64,000 bases of DNA from Priestia megaterium (GCF_023824195.1 NZ_CP085442.1:4688001-4752000); one strand, 5' to 3'; positions 1 through 9,786 are shown, counted from the first letter of the stretch. Numbers and translations are program-made. The notes: generated by a model not told the origin, from the letters alone.

Positions 1-341
1 TCATCCCACCCTTCTCCAATTACCCATTCTCCTTTTGGTGTACTCTCTACTTTTTGCCGAACGCGCATCAGCACGTCTTCCCTAGAAGTAGCTTGAGACA
101 AATCAAGCCTAAGGAGCTTTTCACCGTGACCAATTAAGTGAAGATGGCTATCTACAAAGCCCGGATACATTGGATATCCTTTGAGGTGTACTTCTTTGTC
201 AATCTCGGCACCCCATTTGATTCTTAGATCTTCTTCTGCGCCTATATCTTCAATGAATCCTTTTTCAACATATACGCTTTCTACATGCTCATCTTCTTTT
301 AGCATCGTATATATTTTGCCGCCGTAAAATAAAGTCCCCAT
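1..341 (-). CDS. Amidohydrolase, YtcJ-like (partial, N-terminal part)
   Basis: The first 113 codons of a minus-strand gene that runs off the left edge. The N-terminus (MGTLFYGGKIYTM) and the metal-site stretch FVDSHLHLIGHG at about residues 57-68 are typical of the amidohydrolase-3 family (YtcJ/NfdA type), which are metal-dependent hydrolases of unknown natural substrate. The HxH pair in that stretch would be the first metal ligands; the rest of the active site lies outside the window. I chose ATG 339-341, nine bases after an AAAGGAG site; the in-frame ATG at 348-350 abuts that site directly and is unlikely. Function beyond the family is not predictable. Confidence 0.8.
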   Translation of the reverse strand, partial: MGTLFYGGKIYTMLKEDEHVESVYVEKGFIEDIGAEEDLRIKWGAEIDKEVHLKGYPMYPGFVDSHLHLIGHGEKLLRLDLSQATSREDVLMRVRQKVESTPKGEWVIGEGWD

Positions 342-411
342 CGCCAACATCTCCTTTACTTTATAAAGCTTGATCTTCTCTCTCTATTATACGTGACAAA
401 ACAAACAAGAC

Positions 412-439
412 AAAAGAGTGAGGTTTCCCTCACTCTTTT
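412..439 (-). terminator. Rho-independent terminator of sspA
   Basis: A 12-bp perfect stem (AAAAGAGTGAGG / CCTCACTCTTTT) with a 3-base loop, 28 bases past the sspA stop, followed on the minus strand by T-rich sequence. Confidence 0.85.
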
Positions 440-466
440 TAGCCATCATTATTTAATTAATATGAC

Positions 467-655
467 TTATTTACCACCAAGTTGTTGCTCAGCCATTTGA
501 ACTAAGCGTTTAGTGATTTCTCCACCAACAGATCCGTTAGCGCGAGCTGTTGCTTCTGGTCCAAGATTTACACCGAATTCAGAAGCGATTTCGTATTTCA
601 TTTGGTCGATAGCAGCTGCTGAACCAGGAGCTACTAATTTGTTTGTGTTTGCCAT
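467..655 (-). CDS. sspA: Alpha/beta-type small acid-soluble spore protein
   Basis: A 62-residue alpha/beta-type SASP. These proteins coat spore DNA in the forespore, switch it towards an A-like form and protect it from UV and heat. The whole family signature is visible: [24 protein letters not shown] followed by [22 protein letters not shown] (shown in parts; residues 6-29 and 31-52). The GPR protease site is the E-I bond in YEIASEF (about residues 22-23), where the protein is cut at germination. A very strong ribosome site (AAGGAGGTG, 7 bases before ATG) fits a highly expressed gene. It stands alone, with its own promoter and terminator, downstream of thiI. The gene name follows B. subtilis synteny (sspA next to thiI). 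Confidence 0.96.
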   Translation of the reverse strand: MANTNKLVAPGSAAAIDQMKYEIASEFGVNLGPEATARANGSVGGEITKRLVQMAEQQLGGK

Positions 656-679
656 GTGTTTTCACCTCCTTGTTGAATA

Positions 680-710
680 TAGATTGTGTCAAAACACATG
701 GCATCATACA
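680..710 (-). promoter_or_regulatory. Candidate sigma-G promoter of sspA
   Basis: On the minus strand TGTATG (705-710) and CAATCTA (680-686) are 18 bases apart. This resembles the forespore sigma-G consensus (GYATR, about 17-18 bases, CATnhTA) with one mismatch in the -10. It lies 25 bases upstream of the sspA start codon. Confidence 0.55.
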
Positions 711-743
711 TTATTTTTTTGGTAATTTTATGAAATTTAACTT

Positions 744-1955
744 TTAAAACAAATCTTCTACGCTGTCTGCGGTATTTGTAGCCGAAGAAGCTGTCATCTC
801 AAGCGTTTCTACATTATTTACCGCTTCTTGAATTAATGTTTCAAAATCATAAAATTGTTCGTATCGATTTATTTTTTCACGCTTTGGCTTAGTTTTTGGT
901 GAGCTTGGCGTAAAAATTGTACAGCAGTCTTCATACGGTCGATTCGAAATTTCATGTGTATCAATTTTACGGGCAATTTCAACAATCTCCGTTTTATCCA
1001 TTGTCACAAGCGGACGCAAAATTGGCGTATTAGTCACTTCATTAATCGCATACATGCTCTCAACCGTTTGACTAGCTACTTGCCCTAAGCTGTCGCCAGT
1101 TACGATAGCTAACGATTCATTTTTTTCACGAATAAGGTCCGTAATTCGAAGCATCATACGGCGTGTAGAGGTCATGGTATAATTCTCTGGAATTTGTTTT
1201 TGAATCGCTTGCTGTACAGCTGTAAACGGTACAATGTGTAACTTTACTTTTTCGTGATAAGCGGTTAATTTTTGCGTTAAATCGATGACTTTTTGCTTAG
1301 AACGTTCACTTGTAAAAGGCGGACTGTAAAAATGAACCGCTTCTATTTCTAATCCGCGCTTCATGGCTAAGTATCCTGCAACCGGGCTGTCGATTCCTCC
1401 AGAAAGCATCAGCATCGCTTTTCCACTCGTACCAACTGGAAGACCTCCTGCTCCGCGATAATCAAAACATGTAATATACGTTGCTTCACTTCTCACTTCT
1501 ACTCGTACATTTACGCTTGGTTCTTTTACGTTTACCTGTAGATGCTCTGTATTTCGTAGAATATGACTTCCTACTGCATAATTTAATTCGTTTGTATCAA
1601 GAGGAAATTGTTTGTACGCTCTCCTAGTAGATACTTTGAATGTTTTTCCTTCTATATCAAATTCTTTCATTGCTTCTAACGCTGCTTCTTGAATCGCTTC
1701 AAGCTCATTTTCAACTTTTAATGCTAAACTAAAGCTTTGAATACCAAAGATTTGCTGAAGGCGTTCGATGATAGGCTCGTGATTTTCACCGTTTAAGTGA
1801 ATATACATGCGGTCTCTTGTGTATTTCACGTGAATATTTTGGAATGCACTAAGAGCCGTTACAATATTTTTTCTTAGCTGGGCAACAAATTTTTTTCTAT
1901 TTTGTCCTTTGGTTGAGATTTCTCCGTACCGAATTAAAATATGGTTATATATCAT
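744..1955 (-). CDS. thiI: tRNA uracil 4-sulfurtransferase ThiI
   Basis: ThiI adenylates U8 of tRNA and inserts sulfur to make 4-thiouridine. It has an N-terminal ferredoxin-like/THUMP region (about residues 1-165) and an ATP-PPase domain with the PP-loop SGGIDS at about 185-190. The C-terminal rhodanese domain of E. coli ThiI is absent, as is usual in Bacillus, where the adjacent dedicated cysteine desulfurase supplies sulfur. The nifZ stop codon touches the first possible ATG (1959-1961). I prefer the second ATG (1953-1955), nine bases after GAGG and matching the B. subtilis N-terminus (MNYDHILIRFGE). It forms an operon with nifZ upstream. Confidence 0.95.
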   Translation of the reverse strand: MIYNHILIRYGEISTKGQNRKKFVAQLRKNIVTALSAFQNIHVKYTRDRMYIHLNGENHEPIIERLQQIFGIQSFSLALKVENELEAIQEAALEAMKEFDIEGKTFKVSTRRAYKQFPLDTNELNYAVGSHILRNTEHLQVNVKEPSVNVRVEVRSEATYITCFDYRGAGGLPVGTSGKAMLMLSGGIDSPVAGYLAMKRGLEIEAVHFYSPPFTSERSKQKVIDLTQKLTAYHEKVKLHIVPFTAVQQAIQKQIPENYTMTSTRRMMLRITDLIREKNESLAIVTGDSLGQVASQTVESMYAINEVTNTPILRPLVTMDKTEIVEIARKIDTHEISNRPYEDCCTIFTPSSPKTKPKREKINRYEQFYDFETLIQEAVNNVETLEMTASSATNTADSVEDLF

Positions 1956-1961
1956 AATCAT

Positions 1962-3104
1962 TTACCTCATTACTTTCTTTAGATCTTCAATTACTGTGAA
2001 AATAGCATTTACAATGGGCGTTACTTCATTATAATCATTTAAGCCTGACAAGCTCAATCGAATGGACTGATCGGCTTCTTCGTAATTTTTACCGATAGCT
2101 AAAAGCGTTTTACTTGGCTTTTTTCGCTTTGATGAGCAAGCAGATGTAGTGGATACAAACACTCCTTTTTCTTCAAGAGCGTGAACAAAAACCTCACCTT
2201 TAATACCTTGTGCTGTAAAATTTATGATATGGGGGGCCGAATGCTCATTCGGCGTATTAATCGTGATTCTTTCGTGAGCAGAAAGTTTGTCCATCAGTTC
2301 TGCTTTTATTTTCCGCATTTTTTGCTGATTTTGAGCTGCATGTTCAAGTGTTAAACGAAGTGCTTTAGCAAATGCTACTATTCCCGGAACATTTTCCGTG
2401 CCTGATCGATGCTGCATTTCCTGAGAGCCTCCGCTAAGCAACGGATGAATCTGAACTCCATTTCGTTTATATAAAATTCCCGTTCCTTTTAAGCCGTGAA
2501 TTTTGTGTCCTGATAATGTGCATAAATCAATTTTATGATCCGCTAAAGAAAGCGGAACTTTTCCAATCCCCTGCACATGATCGACATGAAAAAGTACCTT
2601 CGAATAGTTCGTCAGCATCTGTCCAATTTCTTCAATTGGCTGAATGGTGCCAATCTCATTATTTACATGCATAACAGATACTAAAATGGTTTCATCCGTA
2701 ATAGCTGACTCAATAGCCGCAGGTGACACAAATCCTCTGGAATCTACCGGAACATACGTAACGTTAAACCCTAGGGCTTCTAATTGCTTAAGTGGTTCAT
2801 GAACAGAATCATGTTCAATATTTGTCGTAATGATATGCTGACCTCGGCTTTTATATTGCATCGCTACGCCTTTAATAGCCAAATTATTCCCTTCCGTTCC
2901 TCCTGATGTAAAGATAATTTCATTTGACGATACGTGCAGCAATTCTGCTACTTGCTCACGTGAACGGCTCAACAAATTCTCCGCCTGTACGCCAAATTGA
3001 TGGAGGGAGGATGGATTGCCATAATAAGTTGTAGCTACTTTGGTAAAAGATTGTATGACTTCATTATAGGGTTTTGTTGTAGCGCTATTATCTAAATAAA
3101 TCAA
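1962..3104 (-). CDS. nifZ: Cysteine desulfurase NifZ, ThiI partner
   Basis: A 380-residue class V PLP aminotransferase-fold cysteine desulfurase that takes sulfur from L-cysteine as an enzyme persulfide. The PLP lysine is in SGHK (K201) and the persulfide cysteine in STTSACSS (about C323), followed by a basic KRKKP stretch. In B. subtilis the gene next to thiI (nifZ) feeds ThiI specifically, and the direct abutment here (TAA touching ATG) supports the same role. It starts at TTG (3102-3104), nine bases after AGGGGG; residue 2 onward (IYLDNSATTKP) is the usual start of the family. It is one of several non-ATG starts in this window. Confidence 0.94.
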   Translation of the reverse strand: MIYLDNSATTKPYNEVIQSFTKVATTYYGNPSSLHQFGVQAENLLSRSREQVAELLHVSSNEIIFTSGGTEGNNLAIKGVAMQYKSRGQHIITTNIEHDSVHEPLKQLEALGFNVTYVPVDSRGFVSPAAIESAITDETILVSVMHVNNEIGTIQPIEEIGQMLTNYSKVLFHVDHVQGIGKVPLSLADHKIDLCTLSGHKIHGLKGTGILYKRNGVQIHPLLSGGSQEMQHRSGTENVPGIVAFAKALRLTLEHAAQNQQKMRKIKAELMDKLSAHERITINTPNEHSAPHIINFTAQGIKGEVFVHALEEKGVFVSTTSACSSKRKKPSKTLLAIGKNYEEADQSIRLSLSGLNDYNEVTPIVNAIFTVIEDLKKVMR

Positions 3105-3145
3105 GGATGCGCGCCCCCTTCTTCATTTTTTCGGAACAACGTATT

Positions 3146-3174
3146 ATCATAACATACCTTGATACTTTTTTAAA
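3146..3174 (-). promoter_or_regulatory. Candidate sigma-A promoter of nifZ-thiI
   Basis: Minus strand: TTTAAA (3169-3174), a 17-base spacer, then TATGAT (3146-3151) preceded by TG at the extended -10 position. It lies 42 bases before the nifZ start. The rest of the 270-base gap to ezrA shows nothing beyond the ezrA terminator. Confidence 0.5.
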
Positions 3175-3344
3175 TTAGGTTTTGCCTTAGTAATCATAAC
3201 AAGGATAGACGATCTTTTCAAAGCTATTTGCCACTTTATAAGCAAGGTCTCCCCTTCCTTATCCTAACAGTTGCTGCCGCATTCATAGACTATACTATTA
3301 GCATTGAAAGAGATACGAGATAGTATGCAAAGAAAAGCATCATA

Positions 3345-3377
3345 AAAAAGCTCGTGTCCTTTGGACACGAGCTTTTT
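3345..3377 (-). terminator. Rho-independent terminator of ezrA
   Basis: A 15-bp stem (AAAAAGCTCGTGTCC and complement) with a TTT loop and an A/T flank. It overlaps the ezrA stop codon by two bases. Confidence 0.9.
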
Positions 3378-5067
3378 AACTTTGTGAAGATACAATACGC
3401 TGTATACGATCCAGCGCACCAGGATCTACTTGCTCAATAGCTGCAGATGCCTGTTTTAATGCTTCTTTGTATTCATAATGACGAAATGCTTCTTCTGCTT
3501 CTTCTAAAGACTGTGCAATCGAGTGATGAGTACTTCTATAACGGTTACCATATTGAATCACTCTTTCAACGAGTCGCGCTTCTTCTAACATTGCCTCTGT
3601 TTCATCAAATGTATCCTGAACAAAACCAACAGCATCTTCAAGTAAAGATTGAACAGCTTGAATATTAAGCGGTTTTTCTTTCAGCTTAGCGGTTACTTCA
3701 TTTAAGATATGAACCGTTTTTTCCAGCTGCACTTTATATTCTTCAGGAACACCAGGAAGGTTGCTTTTTTGAATAAGGCGTCGCGCTTCAATCAACTGAG
3801 ATTTCAGTTCTTCTATTTTGTCCTTAGCTGAGAGCTCATCTTTGCGAAGAGCTTGTAGCATATCGCTATAGGATTCCTGAGATTCTTTTAATTGGTTAAG
3901 CTGTTTGGAAACGTCTTCGAGTTCTTCTTGGATCACACTGTAGGCTAAATTGTGCTCCGCTACCTTGTCCGAAATATTATAGTACAAGTTAGTTAATCGT
4001 TTTAGTTCGCGGTCCATTTTATAATATACGTCTAAATCGCGCTCTTTAAAATGATAGCTTTGCTGTACAAATAGCGTTTCTTCACGAAGTTCACGGTTTC
4101 GTTCTTGAAGCATACGAAGGAAGTTAGATACCGTATGAGATTCACGGTTCATTTTATGATAGGAGAAAACCTCATGCTCAAGTGAGTCATATAACTGCTC
4201 TAAGCGTTCGTTCACATCATCTAGTTTTGTAATCGCTTCTTCCACATATAACTCTTCAATATCTGCAATAATTTCAGCAGTTTCTTGTTTTAAAAGCTCT
4301 ACCGTTTCTTCTACTTGCAGATGATCTAACACATATCCCTGCTCACTCATTTCGCGGAACCCGTCAAGCAGTTCATTGAACTGAACAGGAAGAGTGGTCT
4401 GACACTCAACTAACACTTTTGGAATTTGTTCTAAATACGAATCAATAGCTGTTAAATCAGTTTTTAATTGAAGAACAATCTCACGTGCTTGAAGATAGTT
4501 TCCGTTAATCGTCTCTTCCTCGTATTTTTTAAACTGCTCTTTAGATGTATTAATTGCGTATTCTAACGTTTTTTCAGCATTTCCATAGGAATACCGATGT
4601 GCGAGCAATTTTTTCTTCACATGGCGGTGAAGCTGATTTAATTCCTCAATATCATATCGATTATCTTGTTCGCTACCAATTAAATTTTGAAGTTCAGTAA
4701 GTATGTTTTCAATATCTATCTTGGTTTGTTCTAAGGCTTGATCAATATGTATAGATAACCGCTTCGCTTTTTTAAATCGGTATTTATCTGCTGCTTCTTC
4801 CGTTTCAAACAGTTCTTTATCAATTTTCGGGAGATTAGTTGATATAATTTCATCCCACTGCTCACGCCAACGTTCAAATAGCTCTTCAGTTTGACCTGTC
4901 ATGTTCAATTCTTTTACTTTTGAAATTTCCTCTGCAACTGGCGTATTTGCTAATTCGACTTTGATCGTTTCCAGGCGATCAATTTCTTGATAAATCTTTT
5001 TACGTGAAAACATTCCGTACACAACTAATCCGATAATAAGTATGATTAGTGCTATAATGAATTCCAT
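3376..5067 (-). CDS. ezrA: Septation ring formation regulator EzrA
   Basis: A 563-residue protein with one N-terminal membrane segment (about residues 3-20, FIIALIILIIGLVVYGMF) followed by a long, charged, heptad-rich cytoplasmic region of spectrin-like coiled coils. EzrA restrains FtsZ polymerisation away from midcell and acts in the divisome with penicillin-binding proteins. The conserved QNR patch is seen as QYGNRYRS at about residues 505-512, and the length equals that of the B. subtilis protein. It is flanked by its own promoter region and a strong terminator, so it is probably monocistronic. It sits between nifZ and hisJ as in B. subtilis. Confidence 0.96.
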   Translation of the reverse strand: MEFIIALIILIIGLVVYGMFSRKKIYQEIDRLETIKVELANTPVAEEISKVKELNMTGQTEELFERWREQWDEIISTNLPKIDKELFETEEAADKYRFKKAKRLSIHIDQALEQTKIDIENILTELQNLIGSEQDNRYDIEELNQLHRHVKKKLLAHRYSYGNAEKTLEYAINTSKEQFKKYEEETINGNYLQAREIVLQLKTDLTAIDSYLEQIPKVLVECQTTLPVQFNELLDGFREMSEQGYVLDHLQVEETVELLKQETAEIIADIEELYVEEAITKLDDVNERLEQLYDSLEHEVFSYHKMNRESHTVSNFLRMLQERNRELREETLFVQQSYHFKERDLDVYYKMDRELKRLTNLYYNISDKVAEHNLAYSVIQEELEDVSKQLNQLKESQESYSDMLQALRKDELSAKDKIEELKSQLIEARRLIQKSNLPGVPEEYKVQLEKTVHILNEVTAKLKEKPLNIQAVQSLLEDAVGFVQDTFDETEAMLEEARLVERVIQYGNRYRSTHHSIAQSLEEAEEAFRHYEYKEALKQASAAIEQVDPGALDRIQRIVSSQS

Positions 5068-5125
5068 ACTAAGCCCCCTTACAGTGCGTTCTACATGACA
5101 AGTTTCTTATTTATAAAAAGGGTGA

Positions 5126-5154
5126 ATTTAATCCTTTAAATTTTTTTGCGTCAA
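5126..5154 (-). promoter_or_regulatory. Candidate sigma-A promoter of ezrA
   Basis: Minus strand TTGACG (5149-5154), 17 bases, TTAAAT (5126-5131). An alternative lies just upstream: TATCAT at 5162-5167 with an extended TG. Either would give a leader of 50-90 bases. Confidence 0.45.
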
Positions 5155-5280
5155 TGTTTTTATGATACCATGTAAAGTCCAACTTTTGAGCAAAAAATTA
5201 AATTTTTTTATACAAAATATTGGCATGGAGTCACTTTGTGTCGTTACAATGGAAAAAGAAGAAAAAAGGAGGCATTTTTT

Positions 5281-6075
5281 ATGAAAGTTGACAAACATAT
5301 TCATACTCCATTTTGCCCACACGGTTCACCTGATTCATTGCAACAATATGTTGAACAGGCGATTTCCCTGAACTTTAGCGAGATTTCGTTTACAGAGCAT
5401 GCTCCATTACCAAAAAGCTTCAGTGATCCGACGCCTGATCGAGACAGCGGAATGGATCCTGACAAACTTGATCGCTACATTCAAAACGTACAGCAAGTTA
5501 AAAAAGAATTTGAGCGCGATATTCGTATTAATATCGGATTGGAAGTTGACTTTATTGAAGGATTTGAACACGAAACAACAGATTTCTTAAACGAATATGG
5601 TCCTTATCTCGATGACAGCATCCTTTCTGTCCACTTCTTGAAACATGAAGAAGGATATGACTGCCTAGATTTTAGCGCTGACGTATTTGCACATATTGTA
5701 CAGAAGTTTGGCAGCGTAAGCAAAGTATATGATAAGTATTACAACACGGTATTACGCTCTGTACAGGCCAATTTAGGCGTTTATAAGCCTAAGCGCATTG
5801 GTCATATGACACTCGTACATAAATTTCAAACTCGCTTTCCATATGAAGACACACTTTCCCCTATTATTTTATCAATACTCGATGAAATAAAAATGAAAGA
5901 TCTGTCTTTGGATTATAATGGTGCAGGGTTGTTTAAGCCTTTGTGCAAGGAAGCGTATCCAGCTCCCTTTGTTGTAAAAGCAGCCCAACAGAAAAAAATC
6001 CCTCTCGTATATGGGTCAGACGCCCACTGTGCGAAGGATTTAGGCCAAGGCTATGGAGAGCTCCATTTAGGATAA
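5281..6075 (+). CDS. hisJ: Histidinol-phosphatase, PHP family
   Basis: A 264-residue PHP-domain phosphatase that removes phosphate from L-histidinol phosphate, the penultimate step of histidine synthesis. Metal-binding motifs visible are HIH at residues 6-8, the glutamate in FTEH (39-40), GLEVDF, and the C-terminal YGSDAH. In B. subtilis this gene (formerly ytvP/hisK) also lies away from the his operon, next to ezrA. The ATG follows AAGGAGG by eight bases. Its last nine bases overlap the 3' end of the convergent refZ gene. Confidence 0.92.
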   Translation: MKVDKHIHTPFCPHGSPDSLQQYVEQAISLNFSEISFTEHAPLPKSFSDPTPDRDSGMDPDKLDRYIQNVQQVKKEFERDIRINIGLEVDFIEGFEHETTDFLNEYGPYLDDSILSVHFLKHEEGYDCLDFSADVFAHIVQKFGSVSKVYDKYYNTVLRSVQANLGVYKPKRIGHMTLVHKFQTRFPYEDTLSPIILSILDEIKMKDLSLDYNGAGLFKPLCKEAYPAPFVVKAAQQKKIPLVYGSDAHCAKDLGQGYGELHLG

Positions 6076-6714
6076 TTGAACGCGCAGTTTGTTTGTCCGT
6101 TCATATGGCAAACATACCATTGTGTGCACCCATTGCTCAAGCTCAATCGCATATTGCTGAACAAAATACGGTTCGTGAGGCAATATATGAAGAACTTCAC
6201 TTAGATACTGAGGATGAAGATAAGGCATAGACAGCATGCCCTTAAGCTCAATGATTGTAAAAGAAACGTGCAGCTTTCGAAACTCCTTTTCTTTCATCCC
6301 TCTTTCAAGGATTGTTTTTAAGTAGTATTTTTCCTTGGTTAAATACGTAGTCATAACTTCTCGAATTAAAATCGTGTCAAGAGAGATTTCTCTATATACG
6401 AGCCGGGCAATATGCCTATTTTCGTGCTGGTAATGTAAGATAGCTCGAATCATCACGATCATACTTTCTGTTGAGGACAAATTTTCCATTTCTTGGAACA
6501 CTTGCTCCAGCACCCCAATATAACCTTCAAAATAAGAAATCACTAAACTTTCAAGCAACCCTTCTTTGCTATGAAAATAATATGAAATATTCGCTACGTT
6601 CACTTTCGCTTTTCCTGCAATCTCGCGCACCGACGTACCATCAAAACCTTTTACGTTAAAAAGAGAAACAGCCGCATCAATAATTTTCTCTTTCGTTTTT
6701 GACTGTACAGCCAT
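6067..6714 (-). CDS. refZ: TetR-family regulator of FtsZ, RefZ
   Basis: A 215-residue TetR/AcrR-family protein. Residues about 8-55 form the helix-turn-helix (KIIDAAVSLFNVKGFDG, then TSVREIAGKAKVNVANISYY), and the rest is a helical dimerisation domain. The N-terminus and position between hisJ and the GAF-domain gene match B. subtilis YttP/RefZ. RefZ binds sites on the chromosome arms near the cell poles and disrupts Z-rings there during sporulation. Its upstream region carries a 0A-box-like and a sigma-H-like element (separate entry), consistent with sporulation control. The stop overlaps hisJ tail to tail. Confidence 0.85.
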   Translation of the reverse strand: MAVQSKTKEKIIDAAVSLFNVKGFDGTSVREIAGKAKVNVANISYYFHSKEGLLESLVISYFEGYIGVLEQVFQEMENLSSTESMIVMIRAILHYQHENRHIARLVYREISLDTILIREVMTTYLTKEKYYLKTILERGMKEKEFRKLHVSFTIIELKGMLSMPYLHPQYLSEVLHILPHEPYFVQQYAIELEQWVHTMVCLPYERTNKLRVQLS

Positions 6715-6820
6715 CTATCTACACCTCATTTCGATTTATTTTTACAAAACACATATGATTGCAAAATTGTGTAGAAATCGTTACAGTATTTAAAAAGGAT
6801 TTTAGTAGCCTCTCTACATA

Positions 6821-6863
6821 ATTCGTGATAGGCTTTTTAGTTCCTGTAATCTTTTATCGACAA
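6821..6863 (-). promoter_or_regulatory. Candidate Spo0A box and sigma-H promoter of refZ
   Basis: Minus strand: TTGTCGAT (6856-6863) differs by one base from the 0A-box TTGTCGAA. Eight bases downstream ACAGGAACT (6839-6847) resembles the sigma-H -35 (RnAGGAwww). After 11 bases CACGAAT (6821-6827) resembles the sigma-H -10 (RnnGAAT). This is the arrangement expected of a Spo0A-activated sigma-H promoter. The leader would be about 100 bases. Confidence 0.5.
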
Positions 6864-6931
6864 AGTAGCGTTAAAACTGACGTTTCCTGATAAAAATTCA
6901 TTAAATCTTATGTTGAATGGAGGAGAATACA

Positions 6932-7411
6932 TTGTTTAATGTCGAAAACTACAGCGGCTCAAAACAAAAGGATTATGAATTAGTAATTAAGCAATTACGC
7001 GCCTTATTAGAAGGAGAAAGCAATACAATTGCTAATCTAGCAAATGCTTCAGCTTTACTAAATCAATTTTTAAATGAAGTAAACTGGGTAGGTTTTTATT
7101 TAATGGAAGACGGCGAGTTAGTACTCGGCCCTTTCCAGGGGCTGCCGGCTTGTGTTCGCATTCCACTTGGAAAAGGCGTATGCGGTACAGCAGCTCAAAA
7201 TCAAAGAACAGAGCGGATCGAAGATGTTCATGCATTCCCTGGCCACATTGCATGTGATGCTGCTTCTCAATCTGAAATCGTTGTACCAATGGTAAAAGAC
7301 GGCAAACTTTTAGGTGTTCTTGATATTGACAGTCCAATCAAAAATCGCTTTGATGAAATCGATCAACAGTATCTTGAAGAATTCGTCAAAGAACTCACTT
7401 CTTTTCTTTAA
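6932..7411 (+). CDS. ytsP: Free methionine-R-sulfoxide reductase (GAF domain, YtsP)
   Basis: A 159-residue single GAF-domain protein of the fRMsr family, which reduces free methionine-(R)-sulfoxide using thioredoxin-type reductants. The three conserved cysteines are present: C74 in GLPACVRIP, C84 in GKGVCGTA and C108 in HIACDAASQSE. I chose TTG 6932-6934, six bases after GGAGGAG, because the ATG at 6917 lies inside that ribosome site and the TTG start gives MFNVE, matching the B. subtilis N-terminus MFHVE. It is monocistronic with a clear terminator. Confidence 0.9.
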   Translation: MFNVENYSGSKQKDYELVIKQLRALLEGESNTIANLANASALLNQFLNEVNWVGFYLMEDGELVLGPFQGLPACVRIPLGKGVCGTAAQNQRTERIEDVHAFPGHIACDAASQSEIVVPMVKDGKLLGVLDIDSPIKNRFDEIDQQYLEEFVKELTSFL

Positions 7412-7423
7412 ATATGAATAAGC

Positions 7424-7455
7424 AAAAAAAACCGCTGCAAATCAGCGGTTTTTGC
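7424..7455 (+). terminator. Rho-independent terminator of ytsP
   Basis: CCGCTG/CAGCGG core extended by A/T pairing to an AAAAAAAA...TTTTT stem with a CAAAT loop, 13 bases after the stop. Confidence 0.85.
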
Positions 7456-7572
7456 TTATTAAACAAACGTTTGATTAGTCTATCACCACCGTTTTCTTAC
7501 GTTCTTTCTTCTCCTTTCATACTTCAAATGAATATATCCTTTCTTTTACATTCTTTTAATCTTCAATCTTCC

Positions 7573-7601
7573 TTGACTTTATACGAGGAAACACCTATAA
7601 T
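7573..7601 (+). promoter_or_regulatory. Sigma-A promoter of rpsD
   Basis: TTGACT (7573-7578), 17-base spacer, TATAAT (7596-7601). This is close to consensus, as expected for a ribosomal protein gene. Transcription would start near 7608. The 120 bases between the ytsP terminator and this promoter show nothing else. Confidence 0.8.
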
Positions 7602-7607
7602 ACTCGT

Positions 7608-7828
7608 TGTGTGAAATATTGCAGCTTATACAATCTTCTTTATGTTTTTTCATTTTGTTCCTCATTAAAAGATTGTTTTACAGAAGTAGCAATTCTTTTA
7701 ACAAGATGGTGTATCGTGTAACTCTCTGCTGCTAGAGCGATGGTACATGAAAACAAAATGAGCATATCGCTAGAATGTGTCTGTTTTTGTTTTGCATAAA
7801 ATAAAAACACAAACAAGGAGGAGTCATC
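7608..7828 (+). promoter_or_regulatory. rpsD mRNA leader, probable S4 autoregulatory region
   Basis: A 220-base untranslated leader between the promoter and rpsD. B. subtilis rpsD is repressed by S4 binding its own leader. Visible pairings: ACAATCTT near 7630 with AAGATTGT near 7670; AGCGAT (7736-7741) with ATCGCT (7766-7771); and a 12-bp hairpin at 7782-7809 (TGTTTTTGTTTT / AAAATAAAAACA, GCAT loop) ending eight bases before the ribosome site. The S4-binding role is inferred from the family; I did not model the pseudoknot. Confidence 0.6.
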
Positions 7829-8431
7829 ATGGCTCGTTATACAGGTCCAAGTTGGAAAATCTCTCGTCGCTTAGGTCTTTCTCTAAGTGGTACAGGTAAA
7901 GAATTAGAAAAACGCCCTTACGCTCCAGGTCCACACGGCCCAGGTCAACGTAAGAAAATTTCTGAGTACGGTTTACAATTACAAGAAAAGCAAAAATTAC
8001 GCCACATGTATGGTGTAACTGAGCGTCAATTCCGTAACTTATTCGTTGCTGCTGGTAAATTAACTGGTAAGCACGGTGAGAACTTCATGATTCTTTTAGA
8101 AGCTCGTCTTGATAACTTAGTATACCGTATGGGTCTTGCACGCACTCGTCGTCAAGCTCGTCAATTAGTTAACCACGGTCACATTTTAGTTGACGGTAAA
8201 CGCGTTGACATCCCATCTTACCGTGTACAACCTGGTCAAGTGATCGGTGTTCGCGAAAAATCTCGCAACCTTTCAATCGTGAAAGAAGCGCTTGAAGTTA
8301 ACAACTTCGTACCAGACTACTTAACAGTAGACGCTGATAAATTAGAAGGTACATTCACTCGCTTACCAGAGCGTTCTGAATTATCTGCTGAAATCAACGA
8401 AGCACTAATCGTAGAGTTCTACTCTCGTTAA
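7829..8431 (+). CDS. rpsD: 30S ribosomal protein S4
   Basis: A 200-residue uS4, a primary 16S rRNA binder that nucleates assembly of the 5' domain of the small subunit, and in Bacillus a repressor of its own mRNA. The N-terminus ([20 protein letters not shown]) and the S4 RNA-binding domain (about residues 92-155, [20 protein letters not shown] onward) are diagnostic. Codon use is strongly biased (GGT, CGT, CGC, TTA), as for a highly expressed gene. The ribosome site is AAGGAGG, 8 bases before ATG. It stands alone, as in B. subtilis, outside the large ribosomal clusters. Confidence 0.98.
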   Translation: MARYTGPSWKISRRLGLSLSGTGKELEKRPYAPGPHGPGQRKKISEYGLQLQEKQKLRHMYGVTERQFRNLFVAAGKLTGKHGENFMILLEARLDNLVYRMGLARTRRQARQLVNHGHILVDGKRVDIPSYRVQPGQVIGVREKSRNLSIVKEALEVNNFVPDYLTVDADKLEGTFTRLPERSELSAEINEALIVEFYSR

Positions 8432-8435
8432 TAGT

Positions 8436-8466
8436 AAAAAGCCGTTCCTTATGGAGCGGCTTTTTT
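8436..8466 (+). terminator. Rho-independent terminator of rpsD
   Basis: AAAAAGCCGTTCC / GGAGCGGCTTTTTT with one G-T pair and a TTAT loop, five bases past the stop. Confidence 0.9.
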
Positions 8467-8481
8467 ACTGTCTATATATAT

Positions 8482-8505
8482 AAAAAAAGGCCTTTCGGCC
8501 TTTTT

Positions 8506-8507
<2 letters not shown>
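8482..8507 (-). terminator. Rho-independent terminator of tyrS (bidirectional)
   Basis: Perfect AAAAAAAGGCC / GGCCTTTTTTT stem with a TTTC loop. It touches the tyrS stop codon and can act from both sides. Confidence 0.9.

Positions 8508-9786
<1,279 letters not shown>

Noticed and set aside
744..1955. ThiI truncated because it lacks a rhodanese domain
   Set aside because: The short form is normal in Bacillus, which uses the adjacent NifZ as sulfur donor.
7414..7614. 66-codon frame downstream of ytsP
   Set aside because: It begins within the ytsP terminator and contains the rpsD promoter; composition is not protein-like.
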